From assembly GCA_003517845.1 (NCBI GenBank), contig DOZU01000029.1, positions 1 to 12,483 of the forward strand: a stretch of DNA of 12,483 nt, in the 5' to 3' direction. This DNA comes from Clostridiales bacterium (lineage in GTDB: Bacteria > Bacillota > Sulfobacillia > UBA995). The notes under the pieces are model-generated. The model did no database searches. It was given only the letters and a program-made list of their open reading frames with translations, and was not told the origin of the DNA. The position numbers and the translations under genes are program-made. Below are positions 6,652 to 12,483 of this stretch, piece by piece (within the stretch, counting starts at the first letter, position 1; each line of letters starts with the position of its first letter).

Positions 6652-7683
6652 GTGACGCTCGCCGCGAAAGCTGCAGGAGGAACCGGCGCGGCTACCACAG
6701 AATTTGTTTATGTTGAGGGCGCAGAGAGGGGGGGACAACCGATCGAAGGCGAAGAGCGCGAACTCACCCGCGCGGAGAAATGGCTGGCGTTCGGGCTGGT
6801 GGCATTCTTGCTCCTCGGCGGGACCTGGATCTTGCGGCAGATGGGCGGACTGGTACCGCACCCCAACTGGGAGGAGTTGCGGGCGACTCATCGGCTGGAC
6901 GAACTCGAGCCGCCTTACTGGCAGGCTCAGGCTGCGCACCAGGCTGCCATCAACCGGGAGAACGAATTGCTGGCAGCAGTGAATGATGCCCGGCAAGTGT
7001 ACGAATTTCGCCGCGAGGAATACCGGGTCAGCCTGGACCGGGGCATTGATGACCCCGAGTTACGCGCCTTGCATGAAGCGGCGCGCGCCGACCTCGAGTC
7101 GGCTCAGGTCCGGCTCGAAGTGGCCCAAGCGGTGACCCGCGCCCGCGCCGCAGACTTGGAGGTTGCCGGGCAGCCATTTCTCGCCGCCCAACAAGCCCTG
7201 GAACGGGAATTCTCCCGGCAGCAGTCACGCCGCGAGCTGCATCTCTTGCTGCTGCGAGGGGCCTACGCGTTGCCGCTGTTCGGCGCAAGCCTCTTAGCCT
7301 GGAAACGGCTACGCCGCCGGGGCGGTGCGTGGACCCTGCTGGCAACGTCTTTCGCCGCCTTCGCCGGCCTGCAGACGCTGTTGCTCGTAGGCCAGTATTC
7401 CTGGCACCTGTTCCGCAACTACGTCCAGCTGGCCGTGAGCGTGTTCGGCGCGGCGGCCACCACCGCGGCTATCATCGGGCTGCGCCGGCTGGCCTTCACG
7501 CGCGACCGTCTCGTCAGAGCCCGCTTCTGGCGGGGTCGCTGCCCCCATTGCGGATTCCCCGGCCGAGCCGCCAGGTTCTGCGCCCACTGCGGCCAGCCCA
7601 TGCAGGCCGCGTGCGGCGCCTGTGGGGAGCCCCGGCTGGTGATGGCCCCTTATTGCGGTCATTGCGGCACGCCGGCAGCGTAG
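6652..7683 (+). CDS. Membrane protein with coiled coil and C-terminal double zinc ribbon
   Basis: A hypothetical protein of 343 residues, not assigned to a named family. In order: a ~40-residue charged N-terminus; a transmembrane segment at about 44-61 (WLAFGLVAFLLLGG); a long charged heptad-rich region at about 90-195, predicted coiled coil; three further hydrophobic segments at about 197-217, 227-247 and 258-277; then two zinc-ribbon-type Cys pairs twice over, CPHC (297/300) with CAHC (310/313) and CGAC (321/324) with CGHC (335/338). The four pairs could bind two zinc ions, as in double-zinc-ribbon domains. An even number of membrane segments would put both ends on the same side, most simply the cytoplasm, with the coiled coil outside; this topology is inference. 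The start is GTG 6652: an in-frame stop lies just upstream (6643-6645), and GAGGT at 6644-6648 is a slightly close ribosome binding site. The gene diverges from the M23 peptidase, with 78 bases between starts. Confidence 0.82.
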   Translation: MTLAAKAAGGTGAATTEFVYVEGAERGGQPIEGEERELTRAEKWLAFGLVAFLLLGGTWILRQMGGLVPHPNWEELRATHRLDELEPPYWQAQAAHQAAINRENELLAAVNDARQVYEFRREEYRVSLDRGIDDPELRALHEAARADLESAQVRLEVAQAVTRARAADLEVAGQPFLAAQQALEREFSRQQSRRELHLLLLRGAYALPLFGASLLAWKRLRRRGGAWTLLATSFAAFAGLQTLLLVGQYSWHLFRNYVQLAVSVFGAAATTAAIIGLRRLAFTRDRLVRARFWRGRCPHCGFPGRAARFCAHCGQPMQAACGACGEPRLVMAPYCGHCGTPAA

Positions 7684-7698
7684 TCATCCAAGAAAGAA

Positions 7699-7720
7699 GC
7701 CCTGAACGGGCGCTCAGGGC
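7699..7720 (+). terminator. Hairpin after the zinc-ribbon membrane protein gene
   Basis: GCCCTGA (7699-7705), an 8-base loop, and TCAGGGC (7714-7720) form a perfect 7-bp stem, 15 bases after the stop codon. There is no T-tract after it, so as an intrinsic terminator it is imperfect; it may instead mark a 3' end or belong to a larger folded element. Confidence 0.4.
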
Positions 7721-7740
7721 CTGCCAAGGAGGATTGAGTT

Positions 7741-7896
7741 GTGGACGGAAACTCTCGGGGCGAACCCCGTTACTCTCATTCGCCGAGTGCGGTTAGTCAC
7801 TTAGCTAACCGCCTAACTGCCTTACCTGACGTCATTCTACTCCCGGGGATCGGGGTTGTCAAGGGGTCAATTTGCGTCCCCTGCGAGTTAAGGTAG
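7741..7896 (+). CDS. Possible 51-residue small protein
   Basis: A GTG codon at 7741 is preceded at 8 bases by AAGGAGG (7726-7732), as good a ribosome binding site as any in this window. The frame runs 51 codons to TAG 7894-7896. The product starts VDGNSRGEPRYSHSPS (first residue read as Met), has a hydrophobic centre PDVILLPGIGVV, and contains two Cys near its end. It matches no family I recognise. Against it, the frame runs through two palindromes and its stop lies inside a third, so chance is quite possible and the site could instead be part of a structured RNA. Confidence 0.25.
   Translation: MDGNSRGEPRYSHSPSAVSHLANRLTALPDVILLPGIGVVKGSICVPCELR
7789..7812. repeat. Inverted repeat
   Basis: GCGGTTAG (7789-7796) and CTAACCGC (7805-7812) form a perfect 8-bp stem with an 8-base loop. 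The stem core GCTAACCG also appears in the ArsR-type regulator's leader on the minus strand (about 2872-2879), so a shared binding site is conceivable but unproven. Confidence 0.45.
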
Positions 7897-7922
7897 GGGC
7901 GGGTTCGGAACCCGCCCCTACC
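7892..7922. repeat. Perfect 14-bp-stem palindrome, likely dispersed repeat and guaB terminator
   Basis: GGTAGGGGCGGGTT, a 3-base loop, then AACCCGCCCCTACC: a perfect 14-bp stem. Palindromes of this GTAGGGGCGGGTT type occur as dispersed intergenic repeats in various GC-rich and thermophilic bacteria (from memory). It starts 31 bases past the guaB stop, and on the minus strand it is followed by CTTAAC, so it could end guaB transcription. Confidence 0.65.
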
Positions 7923-7953
7923 GGGAAACTGCCAGTTCGTGGCCAGGTCGCCG

Positions 7954-9426
7954 TCAAAGCTGATAGTTGGGGGCCTCCTTGGTGATGGCCACGTCGTGGG
8001 GATGACTTTCCCGCTGGCCGGCAAGACTGATCCGGATGAAACGGCTGTCGGTCCTCAGTTGCCGCAGGTTGGCGGCACCACAGTAGCCCATGCCCGCCCG
8101 CAGGCCGCCCACGAGCTGGAATACAGTCTCGGCCAGCGGTCCCCGATAGGGAACCCGGCCTTCGATGCCCTCGGGAACCAGCTTGAGCTGGTGGACTTCC
8201 TGGTAGTAGCGGTCGGCCGACCCTTCGCGCATGGCGGCCAACGACCCCATCCCCCGGTATACCTTGAAGCTGCGCCCCTGGAAGATCTCCATCTCGCCCG
8301 GGCTCTCGTCGGTGCCCGCAAACAGGCTACCGATCATCACGCTGGCGGCGCCCGCAGCAAGTGCCTTGGTGATGTCGCCCGACCAGCGGATCCCCCCGTC
8401 CGCTACGACCGGCAGGTCGTAACGATCAGCCTCGCGCGCACACTCCAAGATCGCCGTGAACTGGGGGACGCCCACGCCGGCCACGACCCGCGTCGTGCAG
8501 ATGGAACCGGGGCCCACCCCTACTTTGAGTCCATCTGCTCCCGCCTCGGCCAGCGCCCGCACCCCTTCCGCGGTGGCGACATTGCCTGCCAGCACATCTA
8601 CATTGGGGAATTCCTGCTTGAGCACCCGGGTGAGCCGGATTACGTTCTCCGAATGGCCATGGGCCGTATCGACCGCCAAGACGTCCACTCCAGCACTCAC
8701 CAGGGCCTCGGCCCGCTTGAGGCTGTCCGGCGCCACACCGATCGCGCCGGCAGCCAGCAGCCGGCCGGAAGCATCCTTGGCTGAATTCGGATACTTGCGG
8801 GCCTTCTCGATGTCCTTGATGGTGATGAGCCCGCGCAACGCAAAATGCTCATCGACCAGCGGCAACTTCTCCACCTTGTGGGTGCCGAGGATCCGCTTGG
8901 CCTCGTCGAGGGTGGTGCCAACCGGAGCAGTGATCAAGTTGTCGCGGGTCATGACCTCGCCAATGGGCCGGCTGAAATCCTCCTCGAACCTGATGTCTCG
9001 GTTGGTGATGATGCCGACCAGGCGGCCCTCGTCGACGACGGGCACCCCGGAAATGCGATAGCGACTCATCATGTCCACGGCGTCAGCCAACCGGTTCCGG
9101 GGATTCAGGTGGAAGGGGTCGGCGATCACGCCGTGCTCGGACCGCTTGACCTTGTCCACTTCCAGAGCCTGCTCGCGAATGCTGAGATTCCGGTGCAGCA
9201 GGCCCACTCCACCCTCGCGGGCCATCGCGATGGCGAGCCGCGACTCGGTGACGGTATCCATCGCCGAACTGACGATGGGGAGGGTGATCCGGATGCGTCG
9301 CGTCAGCCGGCTCGACACGTCGACATCCCGCGGCAGCACCGAGGAATGGGCGGGCACCAGCAGGATGTCGTCGAAGGTCAGTGCCTCGCCCAGGAAGCGC
9401 AAGTCGTCAGCAAGCGATGGATGCAT
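7954..9426 (-). CDS. guaB: IMP dehydrogenase
   Basis: IMP dehydrogenase oxidises IMP to XMP with NAD+, the committed and rate-limiting step of GMP synthesis in the cytoplasm. At 490 residues it has the normal bacterial length. The beta/alpha barrel starts with ALTFDDILLVPAHSSVLP. Two CBS domains are inserted at about residues 100-210 (RISGVPVVDEGRLVGIITNRD in the first). The catalytic loop GPGSICTTR has Cys310 as the nucleophile. The substrate-phosphate DGG (343-345) and the YRGMGS segment at 390-395 are present. The catalytic flap region follows, and the protein ends without the tripeptide-type C-terminal signals seen in eukaryotes. The start is ATG 9426, with AGGGGGG (9434-9440) seven bases upstream. 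It lies 59 bases downstream of murC in the same direction; I see only a weak promoter match in the gap, so read-through from murC is likely. Confidence 0.97.
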   Translation of the reverse strand: MHPSLADDLRFLGEALTFDDILLVPAHSSVLPRDVDVSSRLTRRIRITLPIVSSAMDTVTESRLAIAMAREGGVGLLHRNLSIREQALEVDKVKRSEHGVIADPFHLNPRNRLADAVDMMSRYRISGVPVVDEGRLVGIITNRDIRFEEDFSRPIGEVMTRDNLITAPVGTTLDEAKRILGTHKVEKLPLVDEHFALRGLITIKDIEKARKYPNSAKDASGRLLAAGAIGVAPDSLKRAEALVSAGVDVLAVDTAHGHSENVIRLTRVLKQEFPNVDVLAGNVATAEGVRALAEAGADGLKVGVGPGSICTTRVVAGVGVPQFTAILECAREADRYDLPVVADGGIRWSGDITKALAAGAASVMIGSLFAGTDESPGEMEIFQGRSFKVYRGMGSLAAMREGSADRYYQEVHQLKLVPEGIEGRVPYRGPLAETVFQLVGGLRAGMGYCGAANLRQLRTDSRFIRISLAGQRESHPHDVAITKEAPNYQL

Positions 9427-9485
9427 TGATATTCCCCCCTACAGGCCGCGGGGCGGGCGGGCAGATCGTCCCGTTTGGCTCAAGG

Positions 9486-11072
9486 TTAGCACATATGCCG
9501 TGAGAAGATCAACGGTCGGTTAGCGCGAGTATGGCTGTTGGCGCGAGGGCGGGGCGGCGGATCGGTTCTCTCTCCGGCCAGTTCGGATGCCAGGCGATGG
9601 GCCACTTGGCCGATGTCGCCGGCGCCCATGGTGATGATCAGGTCCCCCGGCATGGCGAGCCTGAGCAGGTAGCTCACGATATCGAAGGCTTCTTCCAGGT
9701 ACACGACGGAGCGTCCTTCGTGCTCCTCAATTAATCGGGCCAGCGACCAGGAGGACACGCCGGGGATCACTGTATCGCCCGGAGGAGAGTATATGGGCGT
9801 CAGGACGAGGTGATCGGCGCCGCTGAAAGCACGGGAAAACTCCCGCATCAGGTTGTGGGTGCGCACGTAGCGCTGGGGCTGAAAGACGGCGAGAACCCGG
9901 CCCGTGGCTCGCTGCCGGGCGGCAGCTAGTGTCTCGCGGATCTCGGTCGGATGATGGGCATAGTCGTCAACGACCGTGATCCCGGCCGCCTGCCCGCAGA
10001 CCTCGAAGCGTCGCCGGGGCCCGCGGTAGCTCCCCAGCGTCGCGGCGAGGGACTCGAAGGTCATGCCCAGCTTGAGGCCGACGGCGATGGCAGCAAGGGC
10101 GTTCAACACGTTATGCCTGCCCGGAATCTCGAGGCGAACCGGTCCGAGTGACCTTGATCCCTGGAACACCTCGAAGGCCGTTCCCTTGCGATCGACCTGG
10201 AGCCCGGCGGCCCGGAGCCCGGTCAGGTCGTCCCAGCCGTAGCCGGTGACCGGTATCTCGATCGAGCGGGCGATTCGCCGCAAGGTGGGATCATCGGTAC
10301 ACAGCACCAGATGGCCGTCCGGCGGCACGTTGCTCACGAACTCATGGTAAGCTTGTTCCACCCGGCCGAAGTCTCCGTCGTAATGCTCGAGATGCTCCGG
10401 CTCCACATTGGTGACGACCGCTACCAGGGGGGGATAGCGGAGGAACGAACGGTCGCTCTCATCGGCCTCAGCTACCAGGTAGCGACCCCTCCCCAGGTAC
10501 CCGGTGCCGCCGATGGGATCGAAGTCGGCCCCCACGAGCACGGTAGGGTCCAAGCCTTGGCGCGCCAACAGGAAGGCGATCATGGCGGTGGTCGTCGTCT
10601 TGCCATGCGTTCCGGTGATCGCTATCGAGAACCTCGATGCCATCAGGGACGCCAGCAACTCCGAGCGGTGATATACGGGGATCTTCGCGCCTCGCGCGGC
10701 CAGCAGTTCCGGGTTTGTGGCCGGGACATCGGTGCTGTAGACTACCATGCTCGCGCCTTCCACATTGGCCGGCGAGTGCTCGAAGGTGATGATCACTCCC
10801 CGTTCTCTCAGCCGCGCCGTGCGGGGGGAAGGGTGGAGGTCAGACCCTGTTACCCGGTATCCCAGGTCGCAGAGGACCTGAGCCAATGCGCTCATGCCGT
10901 AGCCGCCGATTCCCACGAAGTGAACGCTTGTTCCCCGGTCTCGGAGCGGGGACCATTCGAATACGTTGCCTTGGGCCGCCAGCAAGTCTGCCAAATTCGT
11001 CTCTCCCGCCGGGGCGCCTCTCCGGTTCCGGGCTCTATTCTGCCCACCCGGGGTTGGGCGGCTTCGCTTCAT
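9486..11072 (-). CDS. murC: UDP-N-acetylmuramate--L-alanine ligase
   Basis: MurC adds L-alanine to UDP-MurNAc with ATP, the first step of the peptidoglycan stem peptide, in the cytoplasm. Visible marks are the N-terminal Rossmann motif HFVGIGGYGMSALA (51-64), the P-loop GTHGKTTTT (154-162), AEADESDRSF (201-210), NVEPEHLEHYDGD (222-234), the GRHNVLNALAA central-domain motif (318-328) and DDYAHHPTEIRETL (369-382). It is 528 residues against a usual ~450-480. The excess is at both ends: about 48 residues before the Rossmann motif, rich in Arg and Pro, and a basic Pro-rich tail of about 30. The ATG at 11072 has GGAGG (11077-11081) four bases upstream and overlaps the acyltransferase gene by 38 bases. 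A TTG about 75 bases downstream, after GGGAGAG, would give a more typical N-terminus and is a fair alternative. Confidence 0.96.
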   Translation of the reverse strand: MKRSRPTPGGQNRARNRRGAPAGETNLADLLAAQGNVFEWSPLRDRGTSVHFVGIGGYGMSALAQVLCDLGYRVTGSDLHPSPRTARLRERGVIITFEHSPANVEGASMVVYSTDVPATNPELLAARGAKIPVYHRSELLASLMASRFSIAITGTHGKTTTTAMIAFLLARQGLDPTVLVGADFDPIGGTGYLGRGRYLVAEADESDRSFLRYPPLVAVVTNVEPEHLEHYDGDFGRVEQAYHEFVSNVPPDGHLVLCTDDPTLRRIARSIEIPVTGYGWDDLTGLRAAGLQVDRKGTAFEVFQGSRSLGPVRLEIPGRHNVLNALAAIAVGLKLGMTFESLAATLGSYRGPRRRFEVCGQAAGITVVDDYAHHPTEIRETLAAARQRATGRVLAVFQPQRYVRTHNLMREFSRAFSGADHLVLTPIYSPPGDTVIPGVSSWSLARLIEEHEGRSVVYLEEAFDIVSYLLRLAMPGDLIITMGAGDIGQVAHRLASELAGERTDPPPRPRANSHTRANRPLIFSRHMC

Positions 11073-11571
11073 TCAGCCTCCGGATGATCCGTGCGGGCAC
11101 GCCTCCGGCCAGCACCCCCGCCGGCAAGTCCCGGTTGACCATGGATCCGGCGGAGACGATGGTGCGATCCCCCACGCTCACACCGGGCAGGATGGTGACG
11201 TTGGCGCCGATCACCACGTCCCGGCCGATGGTCACCTTTCCCGTCCGGCACTCGTCGATCAGGAACTCGTGGGCCAGTATGGTAGCCGCGTACCCGACTA
11301 TACTATTCTCCCCCAGCTCAATGAGTTCGGGGAAGAATACGTCGAACATGGCCATGAGTCCGATGGAACTGCCCCGGCCCACGCGCATCCCCGTGAGTCG
11401 ATATAGGAGACGTTTGAGTCTCAGCGAAGGCGAGAAGCGTGCGAGATAGATCAGGAAGAAGTTCCTGGCCGGACGCCACCATGGCACAATGCGACGCCAT
11501 TGCCCGAGCGAGTTGGAGCCACGCACGGGGAAGGTGGTGAGGCGCCTGGGACCATGCTCCGATGCAGCCAA
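11035..11571 (-). CDS. Hexapeptide-repeat (left-handed beta-helix) acyltransferase
   Basis: About 178 residues with the left-handed beta-helix seen in maltose O-acetyltransferase and CysE-type enzymes, which move acetyl or other acyl groups from CoA to a sugar or small-molecule hydroxyl. Imperfect hexapeptides run through VGRGSSIGLMAMFD, LGENSIVGYAATI, IGRDVVIGANVTILPGVSVG and DRTIVSAGSMV. The end has the family's GVPARIIRRL signature. The His in ILAHEFLID is a candidate catalytic base. A basic amphipathic N-terminal region with WWRPARNFFLIYLARF may sit on the membrane. The acceptor is unknown; its place before murC hints at the cell wall or envelope, but that is inference. The start is TTG 11571, with GGGGGGAG five bases upstream; a TTG eight codons earlier (11595) is open but lacks a good site. 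The stop lies inside the murC start region. Confidence 0.82.
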   Translation of the reverse strand: MAASEHGPRRLTTFPVRGSNSLGQWRRIVPWWRPARNFFLIYLARFSPSLRLKRLLYRLTGMRVGRGSSIGLMAMFDVFFPELIELGENSIVGYAATILAHEFLIDECRTGKVTIGRDVVIGANVTILPGVSVGDRTIVSAGSMVNRDLPAGVLAGGVPARIIRRLNEAKPPNPGWAE

Positions 11572-11613
11572 GCTAACTCCCCCCTGGTTCGCCAAAACTG
11601 CTGGAAGATGGGA

Positions 11614-11643
11614 ATATCCACAGTTTCCACAGGTTTATCCCCA
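11614..11643 (+). promoter_or_regulatory. Three DnaA-box-like 9-mers in tandem
   Basis: ATATCCACA (11614-11622), GTTTCCACA (11623-11631) and TTATCCCCA (11635-11643) lie head to tail in the 91-base gap between tsaD and the acyltransferase gene. They differ from the DnaA box TTATCCACA by one, two and one bases. The cluster could bind DnaA as a regulatory site for the downstream acyltransferase-murC-guaB genes. No AT-rich unwinding region or dnaA/dnaN neighbour is present, so an origin is not supported. Confidence 0.35.
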
Positions 11644-11662
11644 GGCTAACCGGCATTCTAGC

Positions 11663-12483
11663 TCAGGTTCTCGGGCTTGTCCCCAAATGTCGGGGACGCA
11701 CATCCCCGTGATCCCCAGCTTGCCCGATGGGCAGGTTCGGGTCCACCCATGGCTCAAGCCAAGCTACAGAGCGATCCAGGGCGTACCAGGCGGCCGAGGC
11801 TACCATCGCGGCGTTGTCGGTGCAGAAGGCGGGATCGGGAAACCAGGCGGTCAAGCCGGCCATCCGGGCTCGGTCAGCCACCTCCCGCCGCAGCGCGCTG
11901 TTCGCGGCCACGCCTCCGCATATCCCAACCCCGTGCACTCCCTCCCGGCAGCCCGCCCGGACCAATTTAGTGGCGAGGACCTCGGTGCATGCCTGCTGAA
12001 AAGAGGCGGCGACATCGGCCGGGCGCAGGGAACCCCCGGCCCGCCGCACAAACGTGGCGACTGCCGTCTTCAGGCCGGAGAAGCTGAAGTCGTCTCCTTC
12101 CTCGAGGTAGGCGCGAGGGAAGGAGATGGCCGAGGGATCCCCCCCGCGGGCAAGACGGTCAACCTCGGGGCCGCCCGGATAGCCCAGTCCCAGGAGGCGG
12201 GCGACCTTGTCAAAGGCTTCGCCCGCCGCATCATCGCGGGTCCTGCCCAGCACCTCGAGGCAGCCGTGGTCTCGCCATAACACGAGGTCGGTGTGACCTC
12301 CGGACACGATCAGGCAGACGGCGGGCAGCCGAAAGCCCTGTGTCTCCGCTCCGGGCAAGAAGTGGGCATACAGGTGCGCCTCAAGATGGTTTACGCCGAG
12401 CAACGGGATTCCGCGGGCGAAGGCCAAGGCACGGGCCGTGGTCGCTCCCACCAACAAGGAACCCACCAGCCCAGGACCGGCGG
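11663..12483 (-). CDS. tsaD: tRNA N6-adenosine threonylcarbamoyltransferase TsaD (5' end outside window)
   Basis: TsaD (Kae1/Gcp/YgjD family) transfers the threonylcarbamoyl group from TC-AMP to A37 of ANN-decoding tRNAs, making t6A, together with TsaB and TsaE. The window holds about 273 residues of the C-terminal part; the family is about 340 long. Seen in order are AGPGLVGSLLVGATTARALA, the metal-binding VNHLEAHLYAH (both His of HxxxH), the LIVSGGHTDLVL phosphate-binding loop, DDAAGEAFDKVARLLGLGYPGGP, FSFSGLKTAV, GICGGVAANSALR and the metal/nucleotide Asp in CTDNAAMVA. The frame runs off the right edge without a credible start; the GTG near 12466 is internal. After the usual end (about DPNLPIGQ) there are 18 extra residues encoded by a palindrome-rich stretch. 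The acyltransferase gene follows 91 bases downstream. Confidence 0.95.
   Translation of the reverse strand, partial: AGPGLVGSLLVGATTARALAFARGIPLLGVNHLEAHLYAHFLPGAETQGFRLPAVCLIVSGGHTDLVLWRDHGCLEVLGRTRDDAAGEAFDKVARLLGLGYPGGPEVDRLARGGDPSAISFPRAYLEEGDDFSFSGLKTAVATFVRRAGGSLRPADVAASFQQACTEVLATKLVRAGCREGVHGVGICGGVAANSALRREVADRARMAGLTAWFPDPAFCTDNAAMVASAAWYALDRSVAWLEPWVDPNLPIGQAGDHGDVRPRHLGTSPRT
11679..11708. repeat. Overlapping alternative hairpins in the tsaD 3' end
   Basis: GTCCCC (11679-11684) pairs with GGGGAC (11692-11697), and CGGGGA (11691-11696) pairs with TCCCCG (11703-11708). The middle segment is shared, so only one stem can form at a time. It lies inside the last codons of tsaD. No T-run follows on the minus strand. 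It resembles a GTCCCC-type dispersed palindrome that has inserted at, and extended, the gene end. Confidence 0.55.

Larger units (their letters stand above)
7684..7953. other. Structured 270-base intergenic region between convergent genes
   Basis: No recognisable gene lies here, but four inverted repeats do, at 7699-7720, 7756-7769, 7789-7812 and 7892-7922. A Shine-Dalgarno-preceded 51-codon reading frame spans the last three. Two hairpins are placed to end transcription of the flanking genes. The rest of the region looks non-coding, with lower GC than the genes around it. Confidence 0.6.

Noticed and set aside
7684..7890. Known riboswitch (c-di-GMP, purine) or SRP/6S RNA in the convergent gap
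   Set aside because: I could not find the conserved core motifs of these classes, and the gap lies at the 3' ends of both neighbours, not upstream of a gene.
11572..11662. Replication origin based on the DnaA-box-like cluster
   Set aside because: Only three imperfect boxes, no AT-rich unwinding stretch, and neighbours are not dnaA, dnaN or rpmH.

Overview
The window is GC-rich, densely packed bacterial DNA. Strong purine-rich ribosome binding sites, frequent GTG and TTG starts, sigma-A-type promoters and a lipoprotein with a typical lipobox suggest a high-GC member of the Bacillota (Thermaerobacter/Symbiobacterium/Limnochorda-like) or a relative. The phylum is my inference from style and gene families; nothing in the window fixes it. 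I see no rRNA, tRNA, CRISPR array or intact mobile element.

Left part (1-3508). The tail of tldD is followed, with an ATGA stop/start overlap, by a complete tldE/pmbA; together they make the TldD/E metalloprotease. They converge, with 3 bases between stop codons, on a minus-strand gene for a large ArsR-type regulator. That regulator has a well-formed promoter carrying direct repeats. Just upstream lies the wreck of an IS1634/IS4-like transposase, with three pieces in three reading frames.

Middle part (3628-7683). Two neighbouring minus-strand genes encode exported proteins: a secreted M23 (LytM/peptidoglycan hydrolase-like) peptidase with a proline/cysteine tail, and a downstream lipoprotein with a proline-rich linker. 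Both appear broken by single-base frameshifts of the same direction, so this is either a decaying envelope locus, two sequence errors, or (less likely) recoding. Divergent from the peptidase is a membrane protein with a long coiled coil and a C-terminal double zinc ribbon.

Intergenic 7684-7953. This 270-base convergent gap holds four palindromes, including a perfect 14-bp-stem one of the dispersed-repeat type, and a possible 51-codon ORF with a strong ribosome binding site.

Right part (7954-12483, all minus strand). Reading with transcription, the order is tsaD (5' end outside the window), a hexapeptide-repeat acyltransferase, murC and guaB. These are housekeeping genes for tRNA t6A modification, peptidoglycan precursor synthesis and GMP synthesis. 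murC overlaps the acyltransferase gene. The gap between tsaD and the acyltransferase carries three DnaA-box-like 9-mers in tandem, and the last codons of tsaD run through an overlapping-hairpin palindrome. I did not find a clearly new multi-gene system. The best candidates for novelty are the exported-protein locus and the structured gap at 7684-7953.
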